Positions 1-11,556 of a stretch of DNA of 64,000 bases are shown piece after piece. Below the pieces are notes generated by a model. The model was not told the DNA's origin. It did no database searches and saw only the letters and a program-made list of their open reading frames with translations. The translations under genes were made by a program, and so were the position numbers. Within the stretch, counting starts at the first letter, position 1. Each line of letters begins with the position of its first letter. Source of the DNA: Allodiplogaster sudhausi (taxonomy: Eukaryota; Nematoda; Chromadorea; Rhabditida; Diplogasteridae); assembly GCA_945643635.1 (NCBI GenBank), contig CALZFC010000018.1, positions 4,983,501 to 5,047,500 of the forward strand, written 5' to 3'.

Positions 1-429
1 TGGCGAAGAATTCAATAAATTTATGGATCGTTCAACATTTCTCTGTTTGTTTATGAAGGAGCAAAGGGATGAATGGCATTGCCCATAATCAAGTAAATTC
101 TTTGCTTATTGAAAGGAAGAGTCATCTGATATGTTTTTCTAAAATTTGACAGAAAATCATGAGTAATGCACGCAATTCTTGGCTTAAAATTGTCTTCTTC
201 TTTTCTTCTTTGTTCTGCGAAGATTTTTGTCGAAAACTTTCCATAATAAAATGCTCAATTCATATGTATGTACCTTCATTTATTACGGTGACTGCGAAAC
301 TCTGAATTTGCTCACTATTTTCTCCTATACATATGTATGTATGTCTGACGTGACATTCTCCTTATAATGTTTATGCGATCTGTGACCGACAAGCGCTAAT
401 GAAATGCTGACTCATATGCAAGTCTTGGG
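1..429. other. AT-rich DNA, no gene seen
   Basis: AT-rich sequence with short TATG/TGTA-type simple repeats near 263 and 332. I see no exon with acceptable splice sites on either strand. Confidence 0.4.
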
Positions 430-573
430 CCGGTCCTCTGTAGGTTATGACACACTCCCACCCAGTTCTCGATGGCATCTTCTTGAGCAATCACCACGAG
501 GGAATCAATCATATTCTTTTTTTCATTTGTCCCCGATGTTTCATTATCGATTATTTATCTCATTATGGATTAC

Positions 574-692
574 CTGAATGGACGGGAGTTGCCCGCGATA
601 TGATCGGCGCCCTACTGGATATCTTCGTGTTCCACTCGATCTCGGGCCTGCGCAACCTTGGCTACCTCTCCGGTGTCATATTGCTCGAAATC
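574..692 (-). pseudogene. Possible decayed exon, function unknown
   Basis: On the minus strand this stretch reads as a hydrophilic, coding-like peptide (it includes EQYDTGEVAKVAQARD and EHEDIQ). It ends at a good donor, CAG|gtaatc, immediately left of 574. One TAG (612-614) interrupts the frame. The plus strand carries a 92-codon ATG ORF (447-725) with a hydrophobic C-terminus, which I take to be the shadow because the minus reading has the splice site and balanced composition. No clear acceptor or neighbouring exon was found. The call is weak and no function is proposed. Confidence 0.2.
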
Positions 693-1203
693 ATCGGTGT
701 TACACTATCGGGCTCTATAATCTAGGTTGAGTTGTATGTATATGTACAGAGTATGCAGATATGTATGTAAGAATGCACATATACGTATTTATGTATAAAA
801 AGTATTTGTGAGTAAGAGGTGTGTTCTACTTGTTTAACCCGAACGCCTTAACATTTTACATTTAAACTATAATTTAAACAGACATTTCTTCCCTTTGGCG
901 TTCCTTTCGGAGAAGTTTTCCTGTCTTTCATATAGTACAGGGAAAACAAGAGGAAAACAAACAGCCCATGTGGCCAAAAATCAGTTAATATTTATAAATT
1001 TACTTCGTTTGTCGGGAAAAAGGAATGAGCATTTATAAACGATTGTGGGAAAGAATCTTCAAAGGCAGTGAAACCTTCAATAGATATTACGCAGTTGTCA
1101 ACCATCTCATGTATGTATATAGTACATAGTTCAATGCCATTTGCAGTAACAATCGAAAGAAACAAAATGAATGGTTTGAGACAACAATGTTTGGAAAATG
1201 AAG

Positions 1204-1297
1204 TTATGGTGGCTCCTACAGTTCGCTTCGCTCCTTCCGTCGCCCACCATAACCTCTGTTTGGAACCCCGCTCTCTCAGATGCTCGCCAACATCCGT
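1204..1297 (+). repeat. 94-bp direct repeat R1, copy 1
   Basis: Begins TTATGGTGGCTCC and ends CAACATCCGT. It recurs without a difference that I noticed at 2910-3003. It contains a small inverted pair, ATGGTGG near the start and CCACCAT about 40 bp later, so it can fold. Confidence 0.85.
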
Positions 1298-2771
1298 TTA
1301 TGTTTACGCCTTTATCGTCCGTGTCCATACAACTGTGCTCATGGGCAAAACAGATCACTCGTAATACAAAGCCACCTCATTTAACAGACGTATGCAAATG
1401 TCTATAGCAAGGATGCTATCTACTATGTAATGAAGCCTTACATTCCCAGGCCTGCATACATATGGACTTTAAAACAAAATGAACAAGAATCGTATGCTGG
1501 CAAAACTATCGCGTCTCAGAGGAATGGGCAGTACAAGATACGCTAAAATACATATGGAGCAGCCTACACAATCAGTAACTCTGTTCACCGAAATAAGTTC
1601 AAGGTTTCCGATATGAGCTGTGCAAGCACTGCAACCCACGCTAACATATTAGGACTGTGTTCACCTCGGTTATAAAAAGCCCCCCTTTTGCACGCAGTAA
1701 CTTGCGCCCGTAGCCAGTGAGGCAAAACCAAACGTCAGGCTAGCCCGTGAAGTACAAAATTAATAAGTACGGAAAAAACCAAGAGTTCTAATAACAACTC
1801 AGAATGCCACCCCAGTGGTCGACAAAACTACCCGAAGAAGCACAAATTCGGCACAGGATAAAGGCCGCGCTGCACTGCCCAAAGCCACGCGGCCCCTGAC
1901 CAAGGCCTCCAACCCCCGTGGACTGTCCCAGAATTGCTGAACCTGTCGTCGCCGTCAGAGCCTGCACACTAATCTGCTTGTGCGTAAAGGGAACAGTAAC
2001 AAAAGTTCCCAAATGGTACCATGACCAAAACCTGGTGATCAAAACTGAGCTGACGCCTTCCCGGTTTAAGAGCCGCTGCCACCCATCGACTTTCGACATG
2101 GAGCCTTGGCAGTTCTTCCGGAAAGCGTCGCCGAAGGCGCCCGAAACACTAACCACAGAATCGTGATCAAAAGAAGACCTTGAACCTATACATATATATG
2201 CATGGCATCAGCTACATTTTTCATTCCGAAACATAAAATTTCAAGGGCTTTTGATTGAGCCCTAAATCATATTTCTGATCGTAGGGCTTTCGACTATTCC
2301 CTGGTCAGTCCCAAATTCCCAAGGCCGCGCAAACTGCGGCCTCACACTCTGCTTATATCTTTGGACCCCCAAGGCCGTGCTCGGCTATCTACGGCTATCC
2401 ATGCTGAAATACCTCTCCAAGCCCGAAACCATTCCAATTCCTTGTTGACCCTCTCCTGCACTCACAAGTCTTACTGCCGCTCGGAACCGCTCCCGGTTTC
2501 TCTTACATCCGCGACTCGCCGATCTAAACCTGTTTATTCTGCTCTCCGCGCCAAACTACCTTCCCGGCCAAATGTTTTCCTTAACCAAATATTCTCTTAA
2601 CGTCGTCATGACTCTTTCGACCGCTCAGTGTTATCGTCTTAGTCCTTCTGCCTGGCCGGCAATGAACTTATGCACCACCTGGAGAAAGCACAGCTCGTTT
2701 TTGAAACCACTCTGGCATAGCCGGCGATCAGCAACCTCCCGACTCTCTTTTTAAGGGCGGGAATGGGTGGG

Positions 2772-2911
2772 AACCTAACCGTCTCTCGTGGACACTTGAG
2801 GCGTAGAATAACGAAACACTCCCTCACTCCCCCTCCCCTACTTCCGAGGACAACAACCGCAACGCGACCCGCGCTAGCATCTGAGAGAGAGCGCACTCCC
2901 AAACACCAATT
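2772..2911 (+). repeat. 140-bp direct repeat R2, copy 1
   Basis: Begins AACCTAACCGTCTCTCG and ends AAACACCAATT. It recurs at 5564-5703 with one difference that I noticed (GAATAACG here, GAATGACG there). It abuts R1 copy 2, overlapping it by 2 bp. Its right third (from about 2876) is also an imperfect inverted repeat of the end of R1 copy 2 (2953-3000), both sharing the core ATCTGAGAGAG. Confidence 0.85.
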
Positions 2912-3003
2912 ATGGTGGCTCCTACAGTTCGCTTCGCTCCTTCCGTCGCCCACCATAACCTCTGTTTGGAACCCCGCTCTCTCAGATGCTCGCCAACATC
3001 CGT
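2910..3003 (+). repeat. 94-bp direct repeat R1, copy 2
   Basis: Second copy of the 1204-1297 repeat, placed directly after R2 copy 1. After 3003 the sequence diverges from that following copy 1. Confidence 0.85.
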
Positions 3004-3734
3004 AGAACAGCGGTAAAGGCGAGATTTCTCCTGGATTGAAACCGGGAAAACAAAGCCAAAGTACAGAGCTTTTTTTTGTCTACCGAGTCCCAAAGGGTTC
3101 CTCCTATAAGATGCTTGGAACGACTAGCACCACCACCATAAATCCTAGGCGCCCGAGTCGTCAACCCTCATAGGGGGTGCTCTGGATGTAGAGACCACTG
3201 GCATCTGACCAGATTAAGATGCTATTCGGAACCTTCCTGAAAAGAATTGGAAGTCGCCAGAAATGGCCATAGAAGATGCGGCATATATTTTCGGCCTGTT
3301 CTCAGGCCGCAACTCCTGCAACACAATTAAATACATTGCGCAGTTCCATTGCCCGCGAACACACTTCAAAGCGCCCCATTATAAATGACAGAAAGTCATA
3401 GTCCAGCAGCCCCAATCATCAATGTCAAAGCTATGTAGGAGCAGTCGACTTTTAACCCCTGGGCCGCCAAATAAAAGCCCCTTGACCGCTGAGCTTCTTC
3501 AGCAACCCATCCACCTAGATCGCCGTGCTATGCGGATCTGGCCCGTTTTGGTGTGCCTTAAGGGCAAATTGATGATTCTGAAAAACACTCGACTACTGTA
3601 CAGTTGCACTAAATGAAACTGTTATGCATTGAATAAGCTGACACTAGAACCACACAGGTACGATCAATTAATTCCCATTTACCAAGGCCGACCTACCTGA
3701 GCAGGCCAGCTTGAACATCGCCCTCTGGCGCTAA

Positions 3735-3989
3735 CTCCAAAAGCAACAAATTCCTCTTAACATTAATCCAACCAAACCCCCGAATAGAAAAAGAGCCATT
3801 AAAACTGAGTCTCGGAACAGGTCAGCGCTAAAGCAGCATCTCCTTGTCCACACCTGGCGACAGCTAGACAACCTGGAAGGAGAGGAAAGTGCCCTGGCTC
3901 GGCTACAAACCACAGAACTCTTATCGCACCACCGCTTCATTTCTTGGAACCAAAAACACACCTTGATTGTTTTCAACAAACACAGGTAG
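3735..3989 (+). other. 84-codon open frame lacking a start codon, unknown
   Basis: The frame is open from just after a TAA (3732-3734) to TAG (3987-3989). It encodes a basic, hydrophilic peptide including LLVHTWRQLDNLEGEE and LLSHHRFISWN. Composition looks more like protein than chance, but there is no ATG near its start and no recognised domain. Its position inside the repeat island suggests a fragment of a mobile-element protein; this is inference only. Confidence 0.2.
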
Positions 3990-4056
3990 AAAAAGGAACT
4001 TGAACTTCACCAACCTTTAACCCACCTCATCGTGGTTTCCGGGTAACTGGATCCTT

Positions 4057-4281
4057 GGTGGCTGACCACCTTCATATGTGAATCTCTAACAAGGTGGCTG
4101 ACCACCTGGTGGCTGACCACCATCATCTGTAGACCTCCAGCAAGGTGGCTGACCACCATCATCCGCATACCTCCAGCAAGGTGGCTGACCACCTGGTGGC
4201 TGACCACCATCATCCGTAGACCTCCAGCAAGGTGGCTGACCACCCTCATATGTGAATGGCAAAACGAGGTGGCTGACCACC
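4057..4281 (+). repeat. Eight-copy hairpin minisatellite
   Basis: Eight perfect copies of GGTGGCTGACCACC, at 4057, 4093, 4108, 4144, 4180, 4195, 4231 and 4268. Each can form a GGTGG/CCACC stem with a CTGA loop. Two pairs are only 15 bp apart (4093/4108 and 4180/4195). The remaining spacing is about 36 bp, with related spacers (CATCATCNGTAGACCTCCAGCAA type). Confidence 0.95.
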
Positions 4282-5563
4282 TTCTCACGTCTTCCTTGCC
4301 AGAATCCGACCATCCTGTATGAGGCTGAAACACCCTCCCCTCTTCTTAGCTCCAAACACAATAGCGTTACCAAAACCCTGTCACCCCTTGACATGCGAAA
4401 TATAACCTGTAAACCAATAACTAAAACCGCGTTAACCATTTCTGTCAGATTGACGGGGACCTATAACACCGAGATGAACCAAACAAAATAACAGATTCCG
4501 GCCCTTGTCGACTTCTCCTGATCACCTCCACCGTTGACTCGCTCTTTTTTTAAAGCCATAACTCTATCCTTCATCTAAGGGCAACAGCTATTTAAGCCCT
4601 ATCTACAGGGTAGAGGCAGATCAGAAACCTCTCGAGGAACTGGGAATGTGCAAGGCTAGGACCGATGAAACAAAATCGCCATAACAAAAACACCGATAGG
4701 GCCTTCTCTCCAGACCAAAACCCACTTGACCTTCGTGTCCTAGATAGCGCTCGGTAAGAGCTTCCCCAGGTCTAACGTGGTATGATGCTCCGTCGCCAAA
4801 AGGCGAGAACCAAGCCGCTCCCGGGGCCCAAGACCGCTGTCTCACTCGAGCACACAGTTTATTCTCCTCATTCACGTCCGCGAGTCTCGCGATCTGCCGT
4901 CAGCTTAATTTCTGAATAAAACCATAAAGGCTTTCCCTCACGGAGTCTGAACATAAGCATATCACCAGACTGAAGGCGCGAACAGCCATAACTCCTAAAC
5001 CAATTCATTTTGGGAAAACCTCCTCCCTTTAACACACCACACTTTCCCCCTGAAAACTGCCGCAACATGCATAGACGGGTACTGAAATGTACTGAAATCC
5101 GCTAAAAACCAATCATCTCTTCGCCCATTCATATAAGGCTAACATCTCCTGCAAAGCCCCACCAAATCACCGATTGACAAATGATAGCGTCCTTCCCGAG
5201 GACATTCATATAACAAACGTTTACCAGTAAACGATGTTCTCGCCACCAGGCGCGGACCCACCAGCATTCTCGCGACCGGCTTCTCTTCAGCACTCGACAC
5301 ACCCTTTTTACTGCCCGTTCCCGCAATAGAATTCGCTCGCTTCACCACACCGGCCCTTATTGCCTGAACAATGAAAACCCTTTGATACATCTTTCTTGCG
5401 TCTGAACGCCTATAACCGAAAGTGCCAACCGCTTAAACTTCTGAACATGGAAAATGTAGGATGACCGGTCGAACAACATGCGCGTAATCAGAAACAAGAA
5501 GCAATACCCACACACCCACAAAACCGTTCAACCTAACATCACACCACTTGCAGACCGAGACGC

Positions 5564-5703
5564 AACCTAACCGTCTCTCGTGGACACTTGAGGCGTAGAA
5601 TGACGAAACACTCCCTCACTCCCCCTCCCCTACTTCCGAGGACAACAACCGCAACGCGACCCGCGCTAGCATCTGAGAGAGAGCGCACTCCCAAACACCA
5701 ATT
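5564..5703 (+). repeat. 140-bp direct repeat R2, copy 2
   Basis: Copy of 2772-2911. Here it is not followed by R1 but by unrelated sequence starting TTCATGACTCG. The two R2 copies enclose about 2.65 kb. Confidence 0.85.
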
Positions 5704-5939
5704 TTCATGACTCGTCATCGTTCATCACTTCGTATTGCTGCCGTTTTAAGAATCTGACCTGTTACGGCTGCTTGCTGCGGCAGGCCAACAGAAGTCGTGC
5801 CTTAAAAAGTTAAAATTAAAAAAAATAAAACAGAATGTCTAACAATAGAGGAAAAAAAATGCATGCTCGAATTACAGAGAATAAAATACGGCTACATCAA
5901 GGAAAGGTATTTATAAAAACGAAATAAAAAAAGATTTAC

Positions 5940-6266
5940 CAAACGAATCTGGTCTTGTTCTTCCTCGTCTTGTTCCTCTTCTTCAGCGCGCATGACCTCG
6001 TGGACGATCGCCTTCTCGAGTTCGGAGATCCGTGCCCGAATGCGATCATTCGTGTCCCTTGAACGATCCGGGGCCTGAACACAAAGACATTCAATGACTG
6101 GCTGATGTTGATTTTAGCCTGTCGATGGTCGATATAATAGTGGGATTGCCAAGGGACTATGTAGCTATCAGAGGAAAGTTATTTGTGTATTCCTTTACAT
6201 AGTAGATCTACTTTCTCTCTTTTACTCTAACCCCTTAAAAACTTTCTCTCTCTCCGCTCGAACTTC

Positions 6267-6312
<46 letters not shown>

Positions 6313-6845
6313 TCTATCACTCTCTGACCAGTTGTCTCGGCTTTCCAGTGATGACTTGCAACAGACGCGTTTGCTCCTTCTTCATTCCAGTCACTAGATC
6401 GTTTTTCATCTCATCGCGCTTCTTCGAGGCGGCTTGAACTGCGTCTCACCATGGGATTTTGTCCTCCTTCCAATTCATGAGATATCCAATTTCTCCAAGC
6501 TTTGCAAGTGCTTCGTTGACATCGATGACGTCACGCTTATATCCCGATGACTCGCCGTTTTGCAGACGAGTGAGAAACTCGCGCTGCTCGCTGAGCGCAG
6601 CCCGCTGCCATTGGAGGGTACGCCCGCGCAGTCGAGATCACCGTGCGGCCAATGTCTTTCGCGAAGGAAAGACGACGATTCGTGTAGAAGTTTTTGCGTT
6701 TCCGTTATCATCTTTGTGAGCTCTCCAAGAGAAGCGCCGCTCGGCTTCATCACATTGCCGTTGTTGCGTAGAAAGGCGTCAAGAATATTCAGGCAACCTT
6801 CCATTCTATTTTTCAAGTCCTCCATTAGGGAGGGCATGATTGTCT
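5940..6845 (-). pseudogene. Broken coiled-coil protein gene, unrecognised family
   Basis: Minus-strand exons with acceptable splice sites. One starts after tttcag at 6845 (TIMPSLMEDLKNRMEGC...) and ends at CTG|gtcaga (6329). The next, 5940-6074, begins after ttcag and ends TTG|gtaaat. The second exon is exactly 45 codons and very charged (RIRARISELEKAIVHEV then a Glu/Asp/Gln run), typical of a coiled coil. Within the first exon the reading frame must shift by one base near 6620 to continue as WQRAALSEQREFLTRLQNGE, and an in-frame TGA (6446-6448) follows KIPW before the frame continues as QAASKKRDEMKNDL. Two lesions point to a pseudogene or sequence errors. The 5' exons and the 3' end are not resolved. 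I do not recognise the family. Confidence 0.5.
6241..6313. repeat. (CT)n microsatellite
   Basis: Nearly pure CT dinucleotide tract, in the intron between the two coiled-coil exons (on that gene's strand it reads GA). Confidence 0.9.
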
Positions 6846-7047
6846 CTGAAAGAAATTGATACATGTACATATGAGTAATGACAAAGAAAGCTAGCTTACA
6901 ATCCATTTGTAACATACTGATCATTCGTAATCAACATTGAATTCGAGTCAATTAATTAAGCAAAGAGAAATATCCGACTTTAATTTTTTTTTTATAAAAA
7001 AAAGATGAATCTAAAGATGAAGAGTTAGTTATTTCTCGCTCGCTAGA

Positions 7048-7260
7048 ATGGAGGATCAACTAGGAATGATCTGGACGATGGTGACGGAAGAACATTCTCT
7101 GTAATTAGCACTGCCACCTTTCGAAGACAATCTTAAGAAGGTGTGGACGGCGCGTGCTAATTTGCCCAATCGCGAGATCTCTGACTTGCCGGGGATTCTT
7201 CGACTTCACGAGAGGGCAGAGAGCAGAGAAGAACACATACGATTAGAAAAACGCAAATAA
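7048..7260 (+). pseudogene. Small ORF with one in-frame stop, unknown function
   Basis: An ATG at 7048 opens a frame that runs 70 codons to TAA at 7258-7260 with a single internal TAA at 7102-7104. The part after the internal stop (starting LALPPFEDNLKKVW and ending with a highly charged Arg/Glu/Lys tail) has convincing protein composition. The reverse strand is full of stops. It could be a gene broken by one mutation, or the downstream part could be an exon with an acceptor at ttag|CACTGCC (about 7109). It matches no family I know. Confidence 0.35.
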
Positions 7261-8394
7261 TTAAGAACCTTATATTTTAAACTAGTATAAAATTCCAAAT
7301 TTCAGCCGCACATGTAATCTTATCGAAGATGGACGAACGTTAGATGAACAAGAGATGAACGCAGATAAGAAAGATCGTTGAACATTTATATGCTTATACA
7401 TGGGAGTTCGTCGAACATTTTCGAGCGTTTAACATTTTCGCTCAGCGCTACGCGATGGAAGCAGCGATGAACGTTCATCGCTGGAGAAATAGTGTGTAAA
7501 AGTTGGAGAGTTTTTGGAGTAATGGTGGAGCATGTTTGTCTGTTTCTCTCCGTTATTCCACGTTAAAGCTTACTTCTCTAATCATCGACGAACATTTTTG
7601 AAAAAATGATGAACGAACCTTCGTACTAGTGTCGTTCATCATTTTTTCTAGTAATATTTCGACGCTGATGTGCTTTTCTTGTTTGTTGTTTTATAAAACA
7701 ATCTTTTTTTTTTTGATTTGGATGCATTTAACTTGATATACTGCACATTGTTTCATGTTGCTTGGTGGCTTTCGCGGTATGAAGCTTGGCGCCAAGCTGC
7801 TCGATTCTCAAATCTAGTCTGCATTAAAATCTTCTTCGTATTCCTTTTTGTGTTGCTGATTCTTCGTTGTACATTTCCAATTTGATTCTTTCTGGAGTTA
7901 CAGAACTCCTCGGATTCCTCGTATGGCGCAGTGGAAAAGCTGCACGGAGAGCGCGCGCGACAGCGGCGCTAAGCAGTCTTCGCATCCTGGGCGACCTTCT
8001 TGCAGGAAGGTTTGTCACATTACTGTCGCTTTCCTGCGTAAAATCATCTTTGGATACCTTTTAGGATGTTGCTCTCATTAACGGAGGCTTGATAGGATGT
8101 TTCTTTCATTAACCCTTGCACTCGCTAACCTTGAAATTTACTTAATGATGGCAGGCTTAATAATGCTCATCTTAAATACTCTTTAGTTTCTAGTTAATAA
8201 CATGAACGGCCCACATACTGCATAAAGCTCGTCCACTTTTATTCCACTTTTAACCTGTAGTAATGAAAGTCGAGAATTGTGAAAGTCCTGCATGCCGTGG
8301 GTGGGGAATATGTGAAGTTCTTTTTTTTCTTCCATGCCGTGCGACTATTTCTTACTATTTCTGACTCTGATTCTTTCTCGTTCTCTCTACCTCT
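7261..8394. other. Intergenic DNA, no supported gene
   Basis: Contains repeated GAACGTT/GAACATTT-like words between about 7330 and 7620 and a chance tRNA-like A-box at 7924. No exon with good splice sites was found. Confidence 0.4.
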
Positions 8395-8398
8395 CTAC

Positions 8399-8451
<53 letters not shown>

Positions 8452-8498
8452 TCCCTTTCTCACTCTCTCTCTCTCTCTTCTCTTTCTCTTTCTCTTTC

Positions 8499-8542
<44 letters not shown>

Positions 8543-8602
8543 TTCTCTTTCTCTTTCCCTTTCTCTCTCTCTCTTTTCTCTCTCACTCTCTCTTTCTCTC
8601 TC
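8395..8602. repeat. (CT)n/(CTTT)n microsatellite, about 200 bp
   Basis: Long impure CT tract. It generates several spurious long frames on both strands (Leu-Ser or Arg-Glu repeats). Confidence 0.95.
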
Positions 8603-9964
8603 GATATTCCACATGATTGGCACAAACATTAGAAGAAGCGAAATAGAAAATGTAAAGCCGAAAAAAATTTGGTAGGCAGCGCCGAGTTTCGTGGAAGGGT
8701 CGACGAGCGCTGAGCGCTGTTTGTCACGTTCGTCGACCCCTCAACGCTACTTTGACCAAGATTACATGTGCGGCAGCTGTTAGAATATTTGTTAGGAGAG
8801 CATGCCTTATAATAATTTTTTTCCAAATTCTTTTAAGATTGATTTGAATAGACACTCTTTCACATTTCATTGTGAGTTTCGAGCATTTCTCTTCAACCGA
8901 AAAAAACATGTGGTGACAAAAAAAATCCGGGCATTGGTCAGGATCAGTTTTCATATACAGGAAAACAGCAAATAAGCTAAATGTATATATTAAACATGTT
9001 TTTAAAGTTTAAATTTCGCTAGAATTAATTTTTGCTTTTTCTCAGCTAAATTCGTTAAGATGTCGCCATGTTCCAATCCAGACGACGAGTCCACAGAATG
9101 TGAAAATCCCATTCAAAATCCACACATGACCGTAACCGTATGAAGTGAAGATCGCACTAAAAAGCAGTTTGTTACGTATTTAACTCAATCGATAAGAGAG
9201 TTCACTGATTGCTAATAAAACGAATAAAACAATAAAAGGTTACTTGGCATAAAGAGGGCAGATGATTTGTAGAATGTCCTCGGCTACCATTAGAACGCCT
9301 TGCATAACGCTCTAAAATTGAGAAGTAGAAAATCAACACATGAAAAACAAGCTCTTTACTTCTGAATTAACTTTAAGGGCGCACTATTTGTTGGTGCGTC
9401 TCTCTAAATTTCTTTGGTCATTGTTTCAGGCATAAAAGTGCGAATTCAACGTTGAGTTTTTAGCTCCTTTAACGAAGGCAACTTACCTGATCAATATCGC
9501 CCAGAACCTTCGAATAGATCGTATTGAGAGCTATTGCTGCTAAAAGGGCTAATTCGTCATTGTCTTTTTAATTTTAGTAATTGTCACTATCATCCTCTAA
9601 ATGTACTACGGCTGCTCCTAGATATTAAGCAAATTTAGAAAATAAATTAAAATAATGAACAAGAGAGTTATCTCACTTGCACTGCTGTTCCACTATAAAT
9701 GGTATTTTTTTCACATTCACTGATTTTAAGCAGAAAGAGAAAGCAGCCATAAGCCATAATACCGGCCGGCTGCGCAAGACCAGTGGCGATTGCGATAGCG
9801 GAGAACATGAGAAGAGGCGGAGAAATGCGCGCATCCTCACACCAGTCATAGCTTGTCTTGTTGCAGCCCGTTCTTTGTTCAGCTGAGCGGATTGCTTTCA
9901 ATCACATTAATGTTTATAGTATACGGAATAATATTCGAATAATATTCATTAAAGTGTGCATATA

Positions 9965-11554
9965 CAGTGCCGGTCAAAATTCTATTAACTTTTGGTTTTT
10001 CGTGCATAATTTCTTTCAAAGTTAATGAAAGTTGATGAAATTTTCAGGGTTGCTTCTTTATGCTGTCAGATTATCAGTACCAGAATATTGATTTCATAGA
10101 TCGACTACAAGGCGAGAAAAAAATCAATAAGTCAATATCACCCGGATGCACATTTAGGCATACTGAACAAAATGGGTTGTTTCTTTGTTATTCGGGTAGT
10201 TTTTATTGGAAACATGATTTTTCTGTATTCTAAAGCATCTCTGCGATAAAGTTTTGATCTAATCGCTATTTATCCACATGTTTTTACATATTGCCTACCC
10301 CTCGTTCACGATCAATGCACTCGGACTGTGATGCAAACGGCTCAGGAGGATAAAATCGATCATTTACTAATATACCTCTCACAATAATGATTTTAATATA
10401 TTTGCAGGTCATCACTGAACTAATTCAGATGGTTATTTGAGCTGTTAAAATTAGGTGTTAACTATTTGTGCACACTCTGAACACCGCGGTCAACTTTGGT
10501 CGTCAGCCCAGACGCACTTATAGTGATGCTGTGCAGGGGTCCGTGTTCCCAAAGCGGTTTTGCCAATCTCAAATGATAGATCATAGGCTTGTATACCTTC
10601 AGAAGCCCTATTTCATAACTGTCTTCATGAACCCACAGGATACAGTAGATCGTTTGAATGTACCCGTATCATAGAGTAGTACGTTGACCTACAAGGCAAG
10701 AAAGTAGTCCCGAAAAACATAACATCGAATCAAAAATCACATTAATCGGTACAGGCGAGTGTTCAGCAAGCGCCTAAATCACTATTAGATAATTTAATGT
10801 TGTGATTGATCCCGAACCAAACGTTGTCAAATACACCGTACTACTATGCCACGGGTACATTCAAACGATCTACTGTATCTTGTGGGTTCATGAAGACAGG
10901 GATGAAATAGGGCTTCTGAAGGTATACAAGTTTGTGATCTATCATTTGAGATTGGCAAAACCGCTTTTGTAACATGTACCCCTGCACAGCATCACTATAA
11001 GTGCGTCTGGGCTGAGGACCAAAGTTGACCGTGGTGTTCAGAGTGTGCACAAATAGTTAGCACCTAATTTTAACAGCTCAAATAACCATCTGAATTAGTT
11101 CAGTAATGACCTGCAAATATATTAAAATCATTATTGAGAGAGGTATATTAGTAAATGATCGATTTTATCCTCCTGAACCGTTTGCATCACAGTCCGAGTG
11201 CATGGTTCGTGAACGAGGGGTAGGCAATATGTAAAAACATGTGGATAAATAGCGATTAGATCAAAACTTTATCGCAGAGATGCTTTAGAATACAGAAAAA
11301 TCATGTTTCCAATCAAAACTACCCGAATAACAAAGAAACAACCCATTTTGTTCAGTACGCCTAAATGTGCACCCTGGTGATATTGACGTATTGATTTTTT
11401 TCTCGCCTTGTAGTCGATCTATGAAATCAATATTTTGGTACTAATAATCTGACAGCATAAAGAAGCAACCCTGAAAATTTCATCATCCTTTCATTAACTT
11501 TGAAAGAAATTATGCACGAAAAACCAAAAGTTAATAGAATTTTGACCGGCACTG
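9965..11554. mobile_element. Fold-back element with Tc1/mariner-like ends
   Basis: A 1.59-kb near-palindrome. The left arm is about 9965-10686, the spacer about 150 bp, and the right arm about 10838-11554. Both termini read CAGTGCCGGTCAAAA inward and are flanked by TA, the target duplication typical of Tc1/mariner elements. The arms differ at scattered bases. Each arm carries the same 68-codon ATG frame, at 10468-10674 (+) and 10844-11050 (-), which I do not recognise and which lacks transposase motifs. It sits in the intron between exons 11590-11699 and 9763-9882 of the broken MFSD8-like gene. It is probably non-autonomous. Confidence 0.8.
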
Positions 11555-11556
11555 TA

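Larger units (their letters stand above)
1300..5560. other. Repeat island with higher G+C than its flanks
   Basis: Between the AT-rich flanks this stretch is visibly richer in G+C and contains the R1/R2 repeats and the hairpin minisatellite. A TATA-like box (TTATAAAAAG near 1670) lies about 130 bp upstream of a short ATG frame at 1803 that soon meets a stop. No reverse transcriptase, integrase or transposase motif was recognised. It may be the remains of one or more mobile elements, but I cannot name a family. Apart from the entries listed separately, I see no supported gene. Confidence 0.4.

Noticed and set aside
447..725. 92-codon plus ORF with a hydrophobic C-terminus
   Set aside because: The antisense strand looks more like coding sequence and ends at a good donor. 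The hydrophobicity is probably the complement of hydrophilic codons.
4057..4281. CRISPR array
   Set aside because: Repeats are only 14 bp, spacers are related to each other, spacing is irregular and the genome is eukaryotic.
2772..5703. LTR retrotransposon with R2 as short LTRs
   Set aside because: R2 lacks TG..CA ends, no target duplication was seen, and no gag, protease, reverse transcriptase or integrase motif lies between the copies.
6446..7104. Reassigned stop codon or selenocysteine
   Set aside because: TAA, TAG and TGA all serve as clear terminators elsewhere (TAG in the intact transporter, TGA in its paralog), and no selenocysteine element was looked for successfully. Pseudogenisation is simpler.
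7915..7995. tRNA-like sequence with a perfect A-box (TGGCGCAGTGG at 7924)
   Set aside because: The B-box is poor and no T-arm or acceptor stem pairs up. At most an old SINE fragment.
10468..11050. Transposase encoded by the fold-back arms
   Set aside because: The two 68-codon frames are the same sequence in inverted arms and show no DDE or helix-turn-helix pattern.
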